NCBI RefSeq assembly: GCF_900156865.1
Contig: NZ_LT732529.1
Coordinates: 2,410,975 to 2,474,974, forward strand
Direction of reading: 5' to 3'
Source of the DNA: Litchfieldia sinesaloumensis
GTDB lineage: Bacteria; Bacillota; Bacilli; Bacillales; Bacillaceae_L
DNA: 64,000 nucleotides
Below the pieces are notes generated by a model. The model was not told the DNA's origin and made no database searches. It saw only the letters and a program-made list of their open reading frames with translations. Numbering within the stretch: the first letter of the stretch is position 1; every line of letters begins with the position of its first letter. Made by a program: the position numbers and the translations under genes. Below, piece after piece: positions 1 to 8,408 of the stretch.

Positions 1-8
1 AAGGTTTC

Positions 9-866
9 TTATAAGCTTTCTTTATTCTCGGATCTTTTCAAGAAATCAACAATCTCTCCATCACTATTCCATTTGATTGCACGGTAATATGCATCATGAT
101 AAAAAATATACCAAGCTTCGTTTGTGAGTCCCTCTTCCATCCATTTCTGTTTCTGTTGTATTGACTTCATCGGATAATCATCATAAGCCATAACCCACAA
201 TACATTTTTGTGAGCGTGAGTAGGCATTATATCAGCCATATGAATCGCTCGTTCATTTTGACTTTCAAACAAAATAATGGAATGACCATCACTATGCCCA
301 CCTGTATGTGTCATTGTAATTCCTTCAAGAATCTCAATCTTCTCAGAGAACGTCTTAACCTTATGCTCAACTGCTTCCCAATTTTCTTTCCAATACGTAG
401 CCTTCGAACGAATATTTGGATTACGCATTTCTTCCCATTCCACGTCAGAAGTAATGATGACAGCGTTCTCAAAAGTTGGAACTAATTTTTCATTTTCCCA
501 CTTTGTAAGACCGCATGCATGATCGAAGTGCAGGTGCGTCATCAGTACGATATCAATATCACGTGTTGTGAGGCCGAGTTCAGCTAATGATTGTTCAATA
601 GAAGATTCTTCATAAACTCCCCAGTTCCGTTTAAGTTTCTCGTTGAGTTTGCCATTACCAATCCCCGATTCGATTAAAATATTTTTTGTACCTACTTTCA
701 CAAGGATTGGATCCGTTCGTAGCTCAATTTGATTTTTTTCATTATGTGGATATTTCTTGGACCATAAGACCTTGGGTACTACACCAAACATAGCCCCACC
801 ATCTAGGTTTGTAACGCCACCATTTAGCCAAGTAAGAGTAATATCACCGATTGTCAGCTGTTCCAT
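9..866 (-). CDS. ytnP: MBL-fold quorum-quenching lactonase, YtnP-like
   Basis: Metallo-beta-lactamase fold hydrolase of 285 residues, close to the length of B. subtilis YtnP, which degrades signalling lactones. The zinc motif HxHxDH is visible as [10 protein letters not shown] near residues 110-120, with downstream His residues ([10 protein letters not shown] near 187-196, HMAD near 212) giving the remaining metal ligands. There is no signal peptide, so it should be cytoplasmic. The ATG at 866 is preceded by a purine-rich GGGGGAAGA site. It lies next to trmB as in B. subtilis, which supports the name. Substrate (N-acyl homoserine lactone or a Streptomyces signal) is inferred from the family only. 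The stop is nine bases into the window, so the gene is complete. Confidence 0.88.
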   Translation of the reverse strand: MEQLTIGDITLTWLNGGVTNLDGGAMFGVVPKVLWSKKYPHNEKNQIELRTDPILVKVGTKNILIESGIGNGKLNEKLKRNWGVYEESSIEQSLAELGLTTRDIDIVLMTHLHFDHACGLTKWENEKLVPTFENAVIITSDVEWEEMRNPNIRSKATYWKENWEAVEHKVKTFSEKIEILEGITMTHTGGHSDGHSIILFESQNERAIHMADIMPTHAHKNVLWVMAYDDYPMKSIQQKQKWMEEGLTNEAWYIFYHDAYYRAIKWNSDGEIVDFLKRSENKESL

Positions 867-947
867 TCTTCCCCCACCCTTCCAATGAATATGAAATCAT
901 TTTATCATTAGTAAGAATATTTATAAAATCATTTCTCTTTTAAAAAA

Positions 948-974
948 GCCCCTTAAACAATATAGTTCAGGGGC
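948..974 (-). terminator. Rho-independent terminator after trmB
   Basis: On the minus strand GCCCCTGAAC pairs with GTTTAAGGGGC, followed by TTTTTT. It sits 9 bases past the trmB stop codon and separates trmB from ytnP. Confidence 0.85.
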
Positions 975-983
975 AGGATGATA

Positions 984-1628
984 TTACTTATTCTGATAAC
1001 GAACTTCGGAACGATAAATGGGATGGCCCATTTCTGAAAACTTTTCTTCATACTCAGTCATGATGTTTCCTTCGAAATCCGACTTATGCAAATCTAGACT
1101 TACAAACTTCAACAAGAGACCATACTCTGAGAAGCTTCTTAACGAATACTCGAATAATCCTCGATTATCCGTTTTAAAATGAATTTCTCCATCTTCAACT
1201 AATATATCCTCATACATTTGTAAGAACGTTTTATACGTTAAGCGACGCTTTTCATGACGGACTTTTGGCCATGGATCACTAAAATTAAGGTATACGCGGT
1301 CAATCTCACCTTTTTCAAAGAATTCTCTAAGGTTTACTGCATTTTGATTTAATAATTTAATATTTGGTATTTCGGCATCAATCACTAGGTCGAGAGCTGA
1401 AACAATAACACTTTCGTATACTTCAATGCCAATATAATTTATTTCTGGATGAGCTTTGGCCATTTCTGTTACAAAGCGACCTTTACCAGTACCTACCTCT
1501 ATATGAATCGGATTGTTATTTCCAAATATTTGATTCCAATTTCCTTTATGTTCAACTGGGTTTTCAATTACGTATTGTGGGTAAGAAGCTAGCTTTTCCT
1601 TTGCCCACGGTTTATTGCGTAAACGCAT
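984..1628 (-). CDS. trmB: tRNA (guanine-N7-)-methyltransferase TrmB
   Basis: SAM-dependent enzyme that makes m7G46 in tRNA. The SAM-binding segment ([13 protein letters not shown]) and the family motif [16 protein letters not shown] are both present, and the C-terminal substrate segment follows. An upstream ATG at 1679 would add 17 residues, but the ATG at 1628 has a GAGGTGG site five bases before it and gives 214 residues, matching the 213 of B. subtilis TrmB, so I use it. Neighbours ytnP and ytzH are the same as in B. subtilis. Confidence 0.95.
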   Translation of the reverse strand: MRLRNKPWAKEKLASYPQYVIENPVEHKGNWNQIFGNNNPIHIEVGTGKGRFVTEMAKAHPEINYIGIEVYESVIVSALDLVIDAEIPNIKLLNQNAVNLREFFEKGEIDRVYLNFSDPWPKVRHEKRRLTYKTFLQMYEDILVEDGEIHFKTDNRGLFEYSLRSFSEYGLLLKFVSLDLHKSDFEGNIMTEYEEKFSEMGHPIYRSEVRYQNK

Positions 1629-1830
1629 GATTGCCACCTCGTTTAAGTTATATCGAACTTTCGCAAAAAAGAATAACATGTCCTACAAATTGGTGCAAGG
1701 CTTTCTACATAATTATTCTTCTTCAAAAATGAAAACCCACCAAAAGGTGAGTTTGAGTTTACATCGTATAAAAAGGTTCATTTCATGGAAATGTAGTATA
1801 TAGACAACATCAAAAAGGAAGTGTTCTTTA

Positions 1831-2109
1831 ATGCCTATAAATCATACTCATCAAATGGATATCCTAAAAGATATTTTATCTAATCATCAAATGGACTGCT
1901 GTGGTACAGTTTCAGAATGCGAGCAACTAGGAAGACTAATTCAATCTCTTCTAGCGAATCCAAATATTGACCAAAACGTGAAACAAGTTTTAACTGATGT
2001 CTACTCCTATAGTCAGCAAGGTCAATATACTCAGCATTTAGATACTCATATTGAATCACATCAGAATCAAATTAGTGAGTGGATATCAGATATTGATCAA
2101 TACTCATAA
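1831..2109 (+). CDS. ytzH: YtzH-like small protein
   Basis: A 92-residue soluble protein that I recognise as the YtzH family: N-terminal MPINHTHQ, a conserved segment around LSNHQMDCCGTVSECEQL with a Cys pair, and a C-terminal IESHQNQISEWISDID. It has no signal peptide or membrane segment. Function is unknown in the family. The start ATG follows AAGGAAGTG at good distance. It converges with ytmP and their ends overlap by 6 bp, the same neighbourhood as in B. subtilis. Confidence 0.88.
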   Translation: MPINHTHQMDILKDILSNHQMDCCGTVSECEQLGRLIQSLLANPNIDQNVKQVLTDVYSYSQQGQYTQHLDTHIESHQNQISEWISDIDQYS

Positions 2110-2901
2110 TAACTGTTCTAAGGTTTCCAGCCAATGAGTCACTTCTTTTTCTTTCTTTTTCGAATAATACCAACTTAGAAGATGCAAGGATTGTGCAATC
2201 ACATACCACTTCATACGAAGAAGTAGATTATCTGTCAATTCCATTCCGTAAAGACTGATCCAATTTGGCCAGTCTTCTTTTTTTATATACCAATGCAATA
2301 ACATACCAATATCAACAGCTGGATCTGCAATCATTGCTCCATCCCAATCAATTAAATATAGCTCTTCTTTATCTGATAGTAGCCAATTATTATGATTGAC
2401 ATCCGAATGACAGACCACATTATGGTCTGTTTTTACATGATTAAGCTCTTTTTCTAAGAACGAAATAGCTGTGTTTACAATGTCTATTTCTAACAAGCTT
2501 GGGTCTAATTTGGTTTTAACCTCACGTAGGACATCCTTAGCCTCAATAGGCTTCTTGCCTATACGCCTTAGCATTTCTAATAGTTCATTTGATTGGTGAA
2601 TTTTCTTAAGCATGCCTGCGACATTCTCACCGTTCATTTCGACTGGCTTTAATTCTCTTCCACTAAGCCATTGCTGTGCAGTCACGACATCACCATTTTC
2701 TAGACGCTTCGTCCAAATCAACTTTGGAACGATACCTTCAGCAGAAAGCACGGCTAAAAATGGGGATGAATTTCTCTTAAGAAATATTTTTTTATCATTT
2801 AATTGGGCAAAATACGCGTCTCCCGTTGCACCACCTGCTGGGGAGTATTCCCACTCGTTGCCTAATACGTATGTAAGCCAGTTTATCTCCAATTTCAACA
2901 C
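2104..2901 (-). CDS. ytmP: Aminoglycoside phosphotransferase/choline kinase-like protein YtmP
   Basis: Kinase-like fold of the APH/choline kinase superfamily, 265 residues. The catalytic loop is HSDVNHNNWL (about 160-170) and the metal motif is IDWDGAMIADPAVDIG (about 184-200), so both key Asp residues are kept. The N-terminal lobe contains GGATGDAYFAQ and FLKRNSSPF, the likely nucleotide-binding part. The start used is GTG, with AGGAAATG just before it; a TTG one codon later is possible. The true substrate is unknown; antibiotic resistance should not be assumed. The 3' end overlaps convergent ytzH by 6 bp. Confidence 0.85.
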   Translation of the reverse strand: MLKLEINWLTYVLGNEWEYSPAGGATGDAYFAQLNDKKIFLKRNSSPFLAVLSAEGIVPKLIWTKRLENGDVVTAQQWLSGRELKPVEMNGENVAGMLKKIHQSNELLEMLRRIGKKPIEAKDVLREVKTKLDPSLLEIDIVNTAISFLEKELNHVKTDHNVVCHSDVNHNNWLLSDKEELYLIDWDGAMIADPAVDIGMLLHWYIKKEDWPNWISLYGMELTDNLLLRMKWYVIAQSLHLLSWYYSKKKEKEVTHWLETLEQLL

Positions 2902-2931
2902 AACATTTCCTGAAAAATATTAAATAAAAAT

Positions 2932-3035
2932 GAAAAGCATTTGGCGCCCGCCTGTCGGAAACATAAGACAAAAAGCGTTGACAGAAGGTGCTAGCGATTG
3001 CTTTGTACCTCGTACCGATGACGCCTGTACATAGA
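2932..3035. repeat. Dispersed repeat fragment (GAAAAGC...GGCGCCCGCC type)
   Basis: Non-coding stretch beginning GAAAAGCATTTGGCGCCCGC, similar to the start of the longer element at 31771-31990 (GAAAAGCGCAAGGCGCCCGC). Its base composition is richer in G+C than the AT-rich spacers around it. I see no open frame in it. It appears to be a degenerate member of a dispersed intergenic family. Confidence 0.5.
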
Positions 3036-3045
3036 CAATAAAAAA

Positions 3046-3080
3046 GACAGCTATTGAAGACCTATATAACAATAGCTATC
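3046..3080 (-). terminator. Terminator after ytlR
   Basis: Minus-strand GATAGCTATTG pairs with CAATAGCTGTC (one G-U pair) around a 13-base loop and runs into TTTTTT, about 100 bases past the ytlR stop codon. Confidence 0.7.
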
Positions 3081-3182
3081 CTACTAAATTTTAGCGTTCA
3101 TTTACAATTAAAGTCAAGATAAAGAAACTTTTTCGATATAAAAAACAGGAACATTTTCACTAGAAAATGATACCAATTAGTC

Positions 3183-4118
3183 TTATTTTACCAAAAAGGG
3201 GATTTTTCTGTGTTGTACTTCAATCTGCACAGGGTTTTGACCAATTAATTCACCATCAGCATGAACCAACATTTTGTCGTCAGATTCCACACGTATAGTT
3301 GAACCTCTGTGCTGTGAAATTTCTTTAAACTTTGTATGAGTGCCCAAAAAAACAGTTATAAAAACAAATAGAAGCTTTATCCTAGAAAGATTATGAACAA
3401 CTGTTATATCAAAATATCCATCAGTTGTCTTTGCCTTTGGGGCAATTTTCATCCCCCCACCATAATAAGGTTGATTCGATATTGTAACAAACCATACATT
3501 CTCATAATCAAAGTGTTTTCCGTCTACTTTTAACGAAACATTTGTAAGTTGATACGTAAAAAGAAGACGAATGAGAGCACCAACATATGTTAATGACCCT
3601 AAATGAACTTTATTTAAATAATGTTTCCATTTAGATTCATTTGTTAACTTTGAAACTGCGGCATCAAAACCTGCACCTAAGCTACTCACAAAATACGAGC
3701 TTTTTGCTCTTTCCTGAACCTTAACTTTTCCAATATCAAACAACTTTCCCCTACTTCCCTTATTCTTAATAATAAAGGAAAGTGCATCTAATGGAGATTT
3801 TGGAACGTTAAATCCTCTTGAAAAGTCATTTCCAGACCCCGCAGGAATGTATCCTACTTTTATCTTAGGGTAATACACCATGCCATTGACAACCTCATTA
3901 ATCGTACCGTCACCACCAACAGCAATTACAGCCTCTACCTTATCCTCAAACATGGAACCAATTTGTCTTGCTAACTCCCCAGCATGTGAGGGATATTTTG
4001 TGAAGAAAGAGCGATAATTAATCTCTTTACGTTCAAGCTCGGTTTTTAGCTTATTCCAAACCTTTAACCCCTTACCATTTCCGGCCTTTTTGTTAACAAT
4101 AAAAAGTAATAGTTTCAT
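3183..4118 (-). CDS. ytlR: Diacylglycerol/sphingosine kinase-like lipid kinase YtlR
   Basis: Lipid kinase of the DAGK catalytic superfamily, 311 residues. Motifs: N-terminal FIVNKKAGNGKG, the nucleotide-binding AVGGDGTINEVVNG near residues 65-80, and GYIPAGSGNDFSRG near 92-105. The C-terminal beta-sandwich half contains the VHADGE segment typical of YegS/DgkB-type enzymes. It should phosphorylate a membrane lipid at the cytoplasmic face, but the exact lipid is not known. DgkB is encoded elsewhere in Bacillus; the position beside ytlQ and ytmP points to YtlR. Confidence 0.85.
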   Translation of the reverse strand: MKLLLFIVNKKAGNGKGLKVWNKLKTELERKEINYRSFFTKYPSHAGELARQIGSMFEDKVEAVIAVGGDGTINEVVNGMVYYPKIKVGYIPAGSGNDFSRGFNVPKSPLDALSFIIKNKGSRGKLFDIGKVKVQERAKSSYFVSSLGAGFDAAVSKLTNESKWKHYLNKVHLGSLTYVGALIRLLFTYQLTNVSLKVDGKHFDYENVWFVTISNQPYYGGGMKIAPKAKTTDGYFDITVVHNLSRIKLLFVFITVFLGTHTKFKEISQHRGSTIRVESDDKMLVHADGELIGQNPVQIEVQHRKIPFLVK

Positions 4119-4195
4119 AGTTTATCCCCAAATTAATACGTCATCTATGCTTTAATAGTATTTTAAAACTGTGATGTTTACAATATGAAAAAAAA

Positions 4196-4215
4196 GGTGC
4201 AATCTCGGATGCACC
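4196..4215 (-). terminator. Terminator immediately after ytlQ
   Basis: Minus-strand GGTGCA/TGCACC hairpin with an 8-base loop directly abutting the ytlQ stop codon and followed by a run of eight T. It splits ytlQ from ytlR. Confidence 0.75.
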
Positions 4216-5103
4216 CTAATCCATTCTCCGCACACAAACAGTCTGACAGTATTGTAATAAAGCGTTAGCACCTTTTAATTGCATATGTTTTAGAGGAGAA
4301 CTCATTTTTCTCAAGCTTGAAAACCACTCTTCATAGTTTCGCTTCTCCACTAATTCCACATCATAAGGGACAAGTGGAAAATCAAAATAACCGGTCCGAT
4401 TTAAAATTACTTTCCGAATCGGTAGTTCGATATCATATAAAGAATAAATGGTCCGTACAATACCATCCATCCTGTCAAGTTCAATCATCGGAGATAAAAC
4501 CCTATTTTCTTGTTTACCATTTCGTTCAATCCAAAATCTTTCATTTGACCCTAGAAACACACTATTCTCTTCCCCTTCAAGAATTGTGATTAGCCAGGTT
4601 GTAGTGGGACTAACAATTACAATTTCAACTTCAACAGGTGCTTTTTTTAATTTAAAAATCGGTTTATAGAGAACCAGGTAAGTATCAGGAAATCGCTGAA
4701 GAAAATATTTTACGTTTGAATCTTTGTAAAATAGTTTATCAATATACGATTTTTCCCTTACTGTAGAACTTGCCCACTTCATCTGAAATTCAAAAATGCG
4801 GTCAAGAAAATCTTGCTTAAGCTCCTCCAGAGAATTTGGCCTTTTTGAAAATGCCGTTATATCTAACTCGTTTTGGGCGTCTTCTGTTATATGGTTTCTT
4901 TTTAAGCGTTGAAAAAATGAATGTTTTTCTATCGTTTGATTGATGAGTTTTTGATTTTTCACCTGACTTGTAGATGATTCCTCCCACTCAAGCTTCACTT
5001 TATTCCATTGCTGTTTTTTCAAGCGTATAAACTGGCTAGGATACCGAAACATATCAATCTCATACCTAGAAATATAGTCCTGCAATTTAATTAATTGTGC
5101 CAA
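4216..5103 (-). CDS. ytlQ: Conserved hypothetical protein YtlQ
   Basis: A 295-residue soluble protein with no signal peptide. The N-terminal third is charged and likely helical; the middle contains beta-rich segments (VEVEIVIVSPTTTWLITILEG) in which a NERD/nuclease-like core has been suggested for relatives, but I cannot see a clear catalytic set, so function is unknown. The start is TTG at 5103, chosen because GAGGTG lies 8 bases upstream. Its place between ytlR and the thpR/ytlP region corresponds to YtlQ of B. subtilis, although the cidAB-like pair has been placed between ytlQ and ytlP here. Confidence 0.7.
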   Translation of the reverse strand: MAQLIKLQDYISRYEIDMFRYPSQFIRLKKQQWNKVKLEWEESSTSQVKNQKLINQTIEKHSFFQRLKRNHITEDAQNELDITAFSKRPNSLEELKQDFLDRIFEFQMKWASSTVREKSYIDKLFYKDSNVKYFLQRFPDTYLVLYKPIFKLKKAPVEVEIVIVSPTTTWLITILEGEENSVFLGSNERFWIERNGKQENRVLSPMIELDRMDGIVRTIYSLYDIELPIRKVILNRTGYFDFPLVPYDVELVEKRNYEEWFSSLRKMSSPLKHMQLKGANALLQYCQTVCVRRMD

Positions 5104-5178
5104 CTTTATTACACCTCATTAAAATACGTGGTCAAGAAGGATAGATAATATGCATGTACCCTTTTTGAATTGAAAATC

Positions 5179-5865
5179 CTAGAGAATTAGAGTAACTAGC
5201 ACCGGTAACATAATTGACGTATATACGGCGCTCAAAATCATTGCAATCGAGCTAATCGCTCCTTCATTTGTTCCCATTTCCAATGCCCTAGACGTACCAA
5301 TTCCATGCGATGCTGTACCAAAGCCTAAACCTATCCCCACAAAATGATGAACCTTTACCATTTTCAATAGTAGTGGACCAAACATGGCACCTGAAATCCC
5401 TGCAATCATCACATATACAGCCGCTAGAGCTGGGATCCCTCCTGTCACACTTGCAATATCCATTGCAACCGGCGTAGTCACTGATTTTGGCCCCAGTGAT
5501 AGAATGATATCTAGATCAACTGCTAATACCTTAGAAAAATACAGCCCCGTTGCTATTCCAGTCGTGGAACCCACCAGAACACCTATAATAATGGGGACAA
5601 AGAATTCTTTTAAAGACTTGCGGTTTTGATACAGAGGATAAGCCAACGCAACAACCGCAGGTCCAAGAAGTTCATCGATCCATCTCCCGCCCAACATATA
5701 GGTATCATAAGGGATTGAAAAGATGATTAGAAAAAGAAGGACGACGAAGGTAGTTGTTGCAATAGGAACTAGCAATGGATTGGTGAAACGCTTATAAAGC
5801 TTTGTCATTACTAGAAAAACACCAATGGTACCGACAATTGAAGCAAGGGCAGATACTGTATTCAT
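5179..5865 (-). CDS. CidB/LrgB family membrane protein
   Basis: Integral membrane protein, 228 residues, with about seven hydrophobic segments and the family motifs WIDELLGPAVVALAYPLY and LGPKSVTTPVAMDIA. In Bacillus and Staphylococcus, LrgB/CidB proteins act with LrgA/CidA in pyruvate or related small-acid transport and in holin-like control of autolysis. Its ATG overlaps the stop of the upstream cidA/lrgA-like gene in an ATGA (5862-5865), so translation is coupled. Length (228) and partner length (129) are nearer to YwbG/YwbH (CidBA) than to LrgAB/PftAB, so I lean to Cid but do not assign a symbol. Confidence 0.88.
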   Translation of the reverse strand: MNTVSALASIVGTIGVFLVMTKLYKRFTNPLLVPIATTTFVVLLFLIIFSIPYDTYMLGGRWIDELLGPAVVALAYPLYQNRKSLKEFFVPIIIGVLVGSTTGIATGLYFSKVLAVDLDIILSLGPKSVTTPVAMDIASVTGGIPALAAVYVMIAGISGAMFGPLLLKMVKVHHFVGIGLGFGTASHGIGTSRALEMGTNEGAISSIAMILSAVYTSIMLPVLVTLIL

Positions 5866-6251
5866 GCTCCAAACTCCTTCCCGATATTCTTGTCCTGCGT
5901 TTTCTTACTCGCTAATGTCCCGCCCACTACACCTGATATCATCATAACTAAGAATGTACTTAGTAGCACGAGAAGAACCGTAACAAAGCCCTTTCCTTTA
6001 AAAAAGGATAAGTAATCAATTATCCCTACGGTTGCTGGTACAAAAAGAAGTGCCAAGTAAGTAAGCAAAAACTGAGCACCATCCGCTAACCATTTTTCTT
6101 TTATAACCTTGGTTTGTAATAAAAAAAATAAAATAATCATTCCAATAATACTACTTGGAATAGACGTATTTAAAATTCCTTGAATGAACGCCCCCATCCA
6201 ATAAATCGCATATAAAACGATAATCTGAATACAAATCCTAACATATTTCAT
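5862..6251 (-). CDS. CidA/LrgA family holin-like protein
   Basis: Small membrane protein of 129 residues with four predicted transmembrane segments and the family signature SIPSSIIGMIILFFLLQTKVIK followed by LLFVPATVGIIDY (quoted in part). First gene of a two-gene operon with the cidB/lrgB-like gene, overlapping by 4 bp. Family role: forms oligomeric membrane complexes, involved in pyruvate uptake or murein hydrolase control. No LytS/LytT-type regulator is encoded beside it, so its control is not visible here. The pair is not found at this place in B. subtilis. Confidence 0.88.
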   Translation of the reverse strand: MKYVRICIQIIVLYAIYWMGAFIQGILNTSIPSSIIGMIILFFLLQTKVIKEKWLADGAQFLLTYLALLFVPATVGIIDYLSFFKGKGFVTVLLVLLSTFLVMMISGVVGGTLASKKTQDKNIGKEFGA

Positions 6252-6279
6252 AACAAGTTCCCCTTTGATGCAGTTCTTT

Positions 6280-6846
6280 TTAGCTCAAAGAAAATATAGA
6301 TAACGGCTGATATTTAGGTGATCGTTGCAGATGAGTTTGATATAATACAAAATGCTCTGCTTTAAAAACGGATTTGTCTTCCCTTGGTTTTACAATTTCA
6401 TTTAGACTGACTGAGGGAAATGAATCCTCCGAAAGCCATTTTCTTGCTATCGTAATATGTGGTGAAAATGGACGTTTATCAAGGGAAAAGCCCAAATTCA
6501 CACATGCTTGATAAACCTCCTGTTGGAGCGTCATTAACGAATTACTTTCATTCACACCTGCCCATAAAATTCGAGGTGAATCGCTTCTCCCAAATGTCCC
6601 CAGTCCATTTAGTTGGAGAGGAAATGAAGCTTGTTTTTTTGCAATTTCTGGCATTCTTTTTTTGATTTCGGTTAATTGGCTAAACGATGCCTGTCCTCCT
6701 AAAAAAGCAAGGGTAATATGTAAATCTTCAGGGTGAACCCAAGACTTAAATGGTAGTCGTGGTTGTAGCATTTCTCTCCACTGATACAAAAGCTCCTTTG
6801 TCTCGGCTGGGAGTGCCAGTGCAAGAAAGTAATGGGTTTGCTGCAT
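6280..6846 (-). CDS. thpR: RNA 2',3'-cyclic phosphodiesterase (2H family), YtlP
   Basis: Two-histidine phosphoesterase of 188 residues. The two HxT motifs are LHITLAFLG (about 45-53) and PHITIAR (about 129-135), spaced as in the ThpR/LigT family, which opens 2',3'-cyclic phosphates on RNA ends. The ATG at 6846 has AAGGGG seven bases upstream. Neighbourhood (near pepV and ytlQ) fits YtlP. The older name 2'-5' RNA ligase describes an in vitro reverse activity. Confidence 0.88.
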   Translation of the reverse strand: MQQTHYFLALALPAETKELLYQWREMLQPRLPFKSWVHPEDLHITLAFLGGQASFSQLTEIKKRMPEIAKKQASFPLQLNGLGTFGRSDSPRILWAGVNESNSLMTLQQEVYQACVNLGFSLDKRPFSPHITIARKWLSEDSFPSVSLNEIVKPREDKSVFKAEHFVLYQTHLQRSPKYQPLSIFSLS

Positions 6847-6958
6847 GTAAAGACCCCTTTTTAGGTTGATTTATTTCTTTATTTTAGCAAATTTATAAGT
6901 TAAGGGAAACTAAGGCAAAATAAATGGACACTAGCTATCTCCATTATGCTATATAGAA

Positions 6959-6983
6959 AACCCCACCATTGAGGCGGGCTTTT
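6959..6983 (-). terminator. Terminator after pepV
   Basis: Minus-strand AAGCCCGCC pairs with GGTGGGGTT around TCAAT, with a short T run. It lies only a few bases past the pepV stop. Confidence 0.7.
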
Positions 6984-6987
6984 CATT

Positions 6988-8397
6988 TCATTTTGCAAGT
7001 TCATATATCGCCTGGGCGTAAATTGCTGTTGTTTTTACTAGATCATCTATATAAAAGTATTCATCCTTCTGGTGTGCTACATCAGGCCGACCTGGGAATA
7101 GAGGTCCAAAAGCAACACCTGCTTCTAAAGATCTTGCGTACGTACCTCCTCCGATTGAAACGAGTGTCGCCTCTTCACCTGTTTGTTCCTCATATACTTT
7201 TTGAAGGGTTCGAATTAACGGATGATTCTTGTCAACGTGATGAGGCGCTGAATTACTGTAATTCTCCAGTTTAAAACCAACTTTATCACTAATTTCCTCC
7301 AGCTTCTGTTTTGTACTATCCATATCGTTTGTTACAGGGTAACGTAGGTTCAATCCAAGTTGCCCTCCACGGTCAGCTGTATATGAAAGCTTCCCAACAT
7401 TAATGGTTAGGTCACCTGTAATATCGTCACTGTAGGCAACACCTAAGCCTGTCCCTCTTGAATCACCAATGAAATATTCATTTATAAAGTTTATGTAGTG
7501 GTTTGCTTGTTCGTCCAAAGTATACCTTTCCAGAAAGGATGCCAAAAATAAACCAGCATTCTTACCATGTTCTGGCTCCATTCCGTGAGCAGACACTCCC
7601 TCAAGCTGAAATATGACAGTATTCTCATCACAAATACCTCGTCCAACTAGTGCGTTTTGCTGTAAGAATTCTTGATATTCTTCAACCATCTCCTGAAGTT
7701 CTCCTTCTCCTTCAAGCTTTGCCTCCGCGAAGTCAGGAACCATGTTGTAGCGAAGCCCTGATGTGAATGACTCTAACCGAAGTTTGCCGGTTGAAGGTAG
7801 CACCGTCTTTTGAACTAAATCAAAATCAGCTATTCCTTTTTCAGCATATATAATTGGAAAATCTGCGTCTGGGGCAAAGCCCATTGTTGGCATTTCTTCC
7901 TGTTTGAAATAGTGGTCAACACAACGCCAATCACTTTCTTCATCCGTTCCAATTATCATTCGAACCCGTTTAGTGAGCGGCAAATCTATTTCCTTGATAA
8001 TTTTCATCGCGTAATATGCTGCCATCGTTGGCCCTTTATCATCCAAGGCTCCTCTTGCAACTATTTTTCCATCATGAATTTCTGCACCAAATGGATCACT
8101 CGACCAACCATCTCCCTCAGGCACGACATCTATATGGCACAAAATACCAACTAATTCGTCCCCTGAACCCATTTCTAGATGTCCAGCATAGCCGTCTACG
8201 TTTTTGGAGGTAAACCCATCCTCACTCCCTCTAGCTAATAAATACTGTAATGCCTCATCGATACCAGGTCCAAATGGTGCATTTGGAGTACCATTTTCCT
8301 CATCAAGGACACTTTTTATTTTCAAAAAATCTTGGGTATCTTTGATAAGTTGCTCTTTACGATTAATTACTTCATCTAGCCAATTAATTTGGTTCAT
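6988..8397 (-). CDS. pepV: Dipeptidase PepV (M20 family)
   Basis: Zinc dipeptidase of 469 residues (B. subtilis homologue about 463). Metal and catalytic motifs in order: CHIDVVPEGDGW (about 86-97), ARGALDDKGP (about 114-123), GTDEESDWRC (about 149-158) and PDADFP (about 176-181), with a late His in the VDKNH/VAHQKDEYFY region. An insert lid domain lies between, with GVSAHGMEPEHGKNAG. It hydrolyses dipeptides, including beta-Ala-His type substrates in relatives. ATG at 8397 preceded by AAGGAG. It is 11 bp downstream of the ABC permease gene and is probably cotranscribed with it. Confidence 0.93.
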   Translation of the reverse strand: MNQINWLDEVINRKEQLIKDTQDFLKIKSVLDEENGTPNAPFGPGIDEALQYLLARGSEDGFTSKNVDGYAGHLEMGSGDELVGILCHIDVVPEGDGWSSDPFGAEIHDGKIVARGALDDKGPTMAAYYAMKIIKEIDLPLTKRVRMIIGTDEESDWRCVDHYFKQEEMPTMGFAPDADFPIIYAEKGIADFDLVQKTVLPSTGKLRLESFTSGLRYNMVPDFAEAKLEGEGELQEMVEEYQEFLQQNALVGRGICDENTVIFQLEGVSAHGMEPEHGKNAGLFLASFLERYTLDEQANHYINFINEYFIGDSRGTGLGVAYSDDITGDLTINVGKLSYTADRGGQLGLNLRYPVTNDMDSTKQKLEEISDKVGFKLENYSNSAPHHVDKNHPLIRTLQKVYEEQTGEEATLVSIGGGTYARSLEAGVAFGPLFPGRPDVAHQKDEYFYIDDLVKTTAIYAQAIYELAK

Positions 8398-8408
8398 ATG
8401 GATTCTCC

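Noticed and set aside
210..485. 91-codon plus-strand frame opposite ytnP
   Set aside because: Antisense shadow of a well-supported metallo-hydrolase gene.
1629..1679. Longer TrmB N-terminus from ATG 1679
   Set aside because: No ribosome binding site there, whereas ATG 1628 has GAGGTGG and matches the family length.
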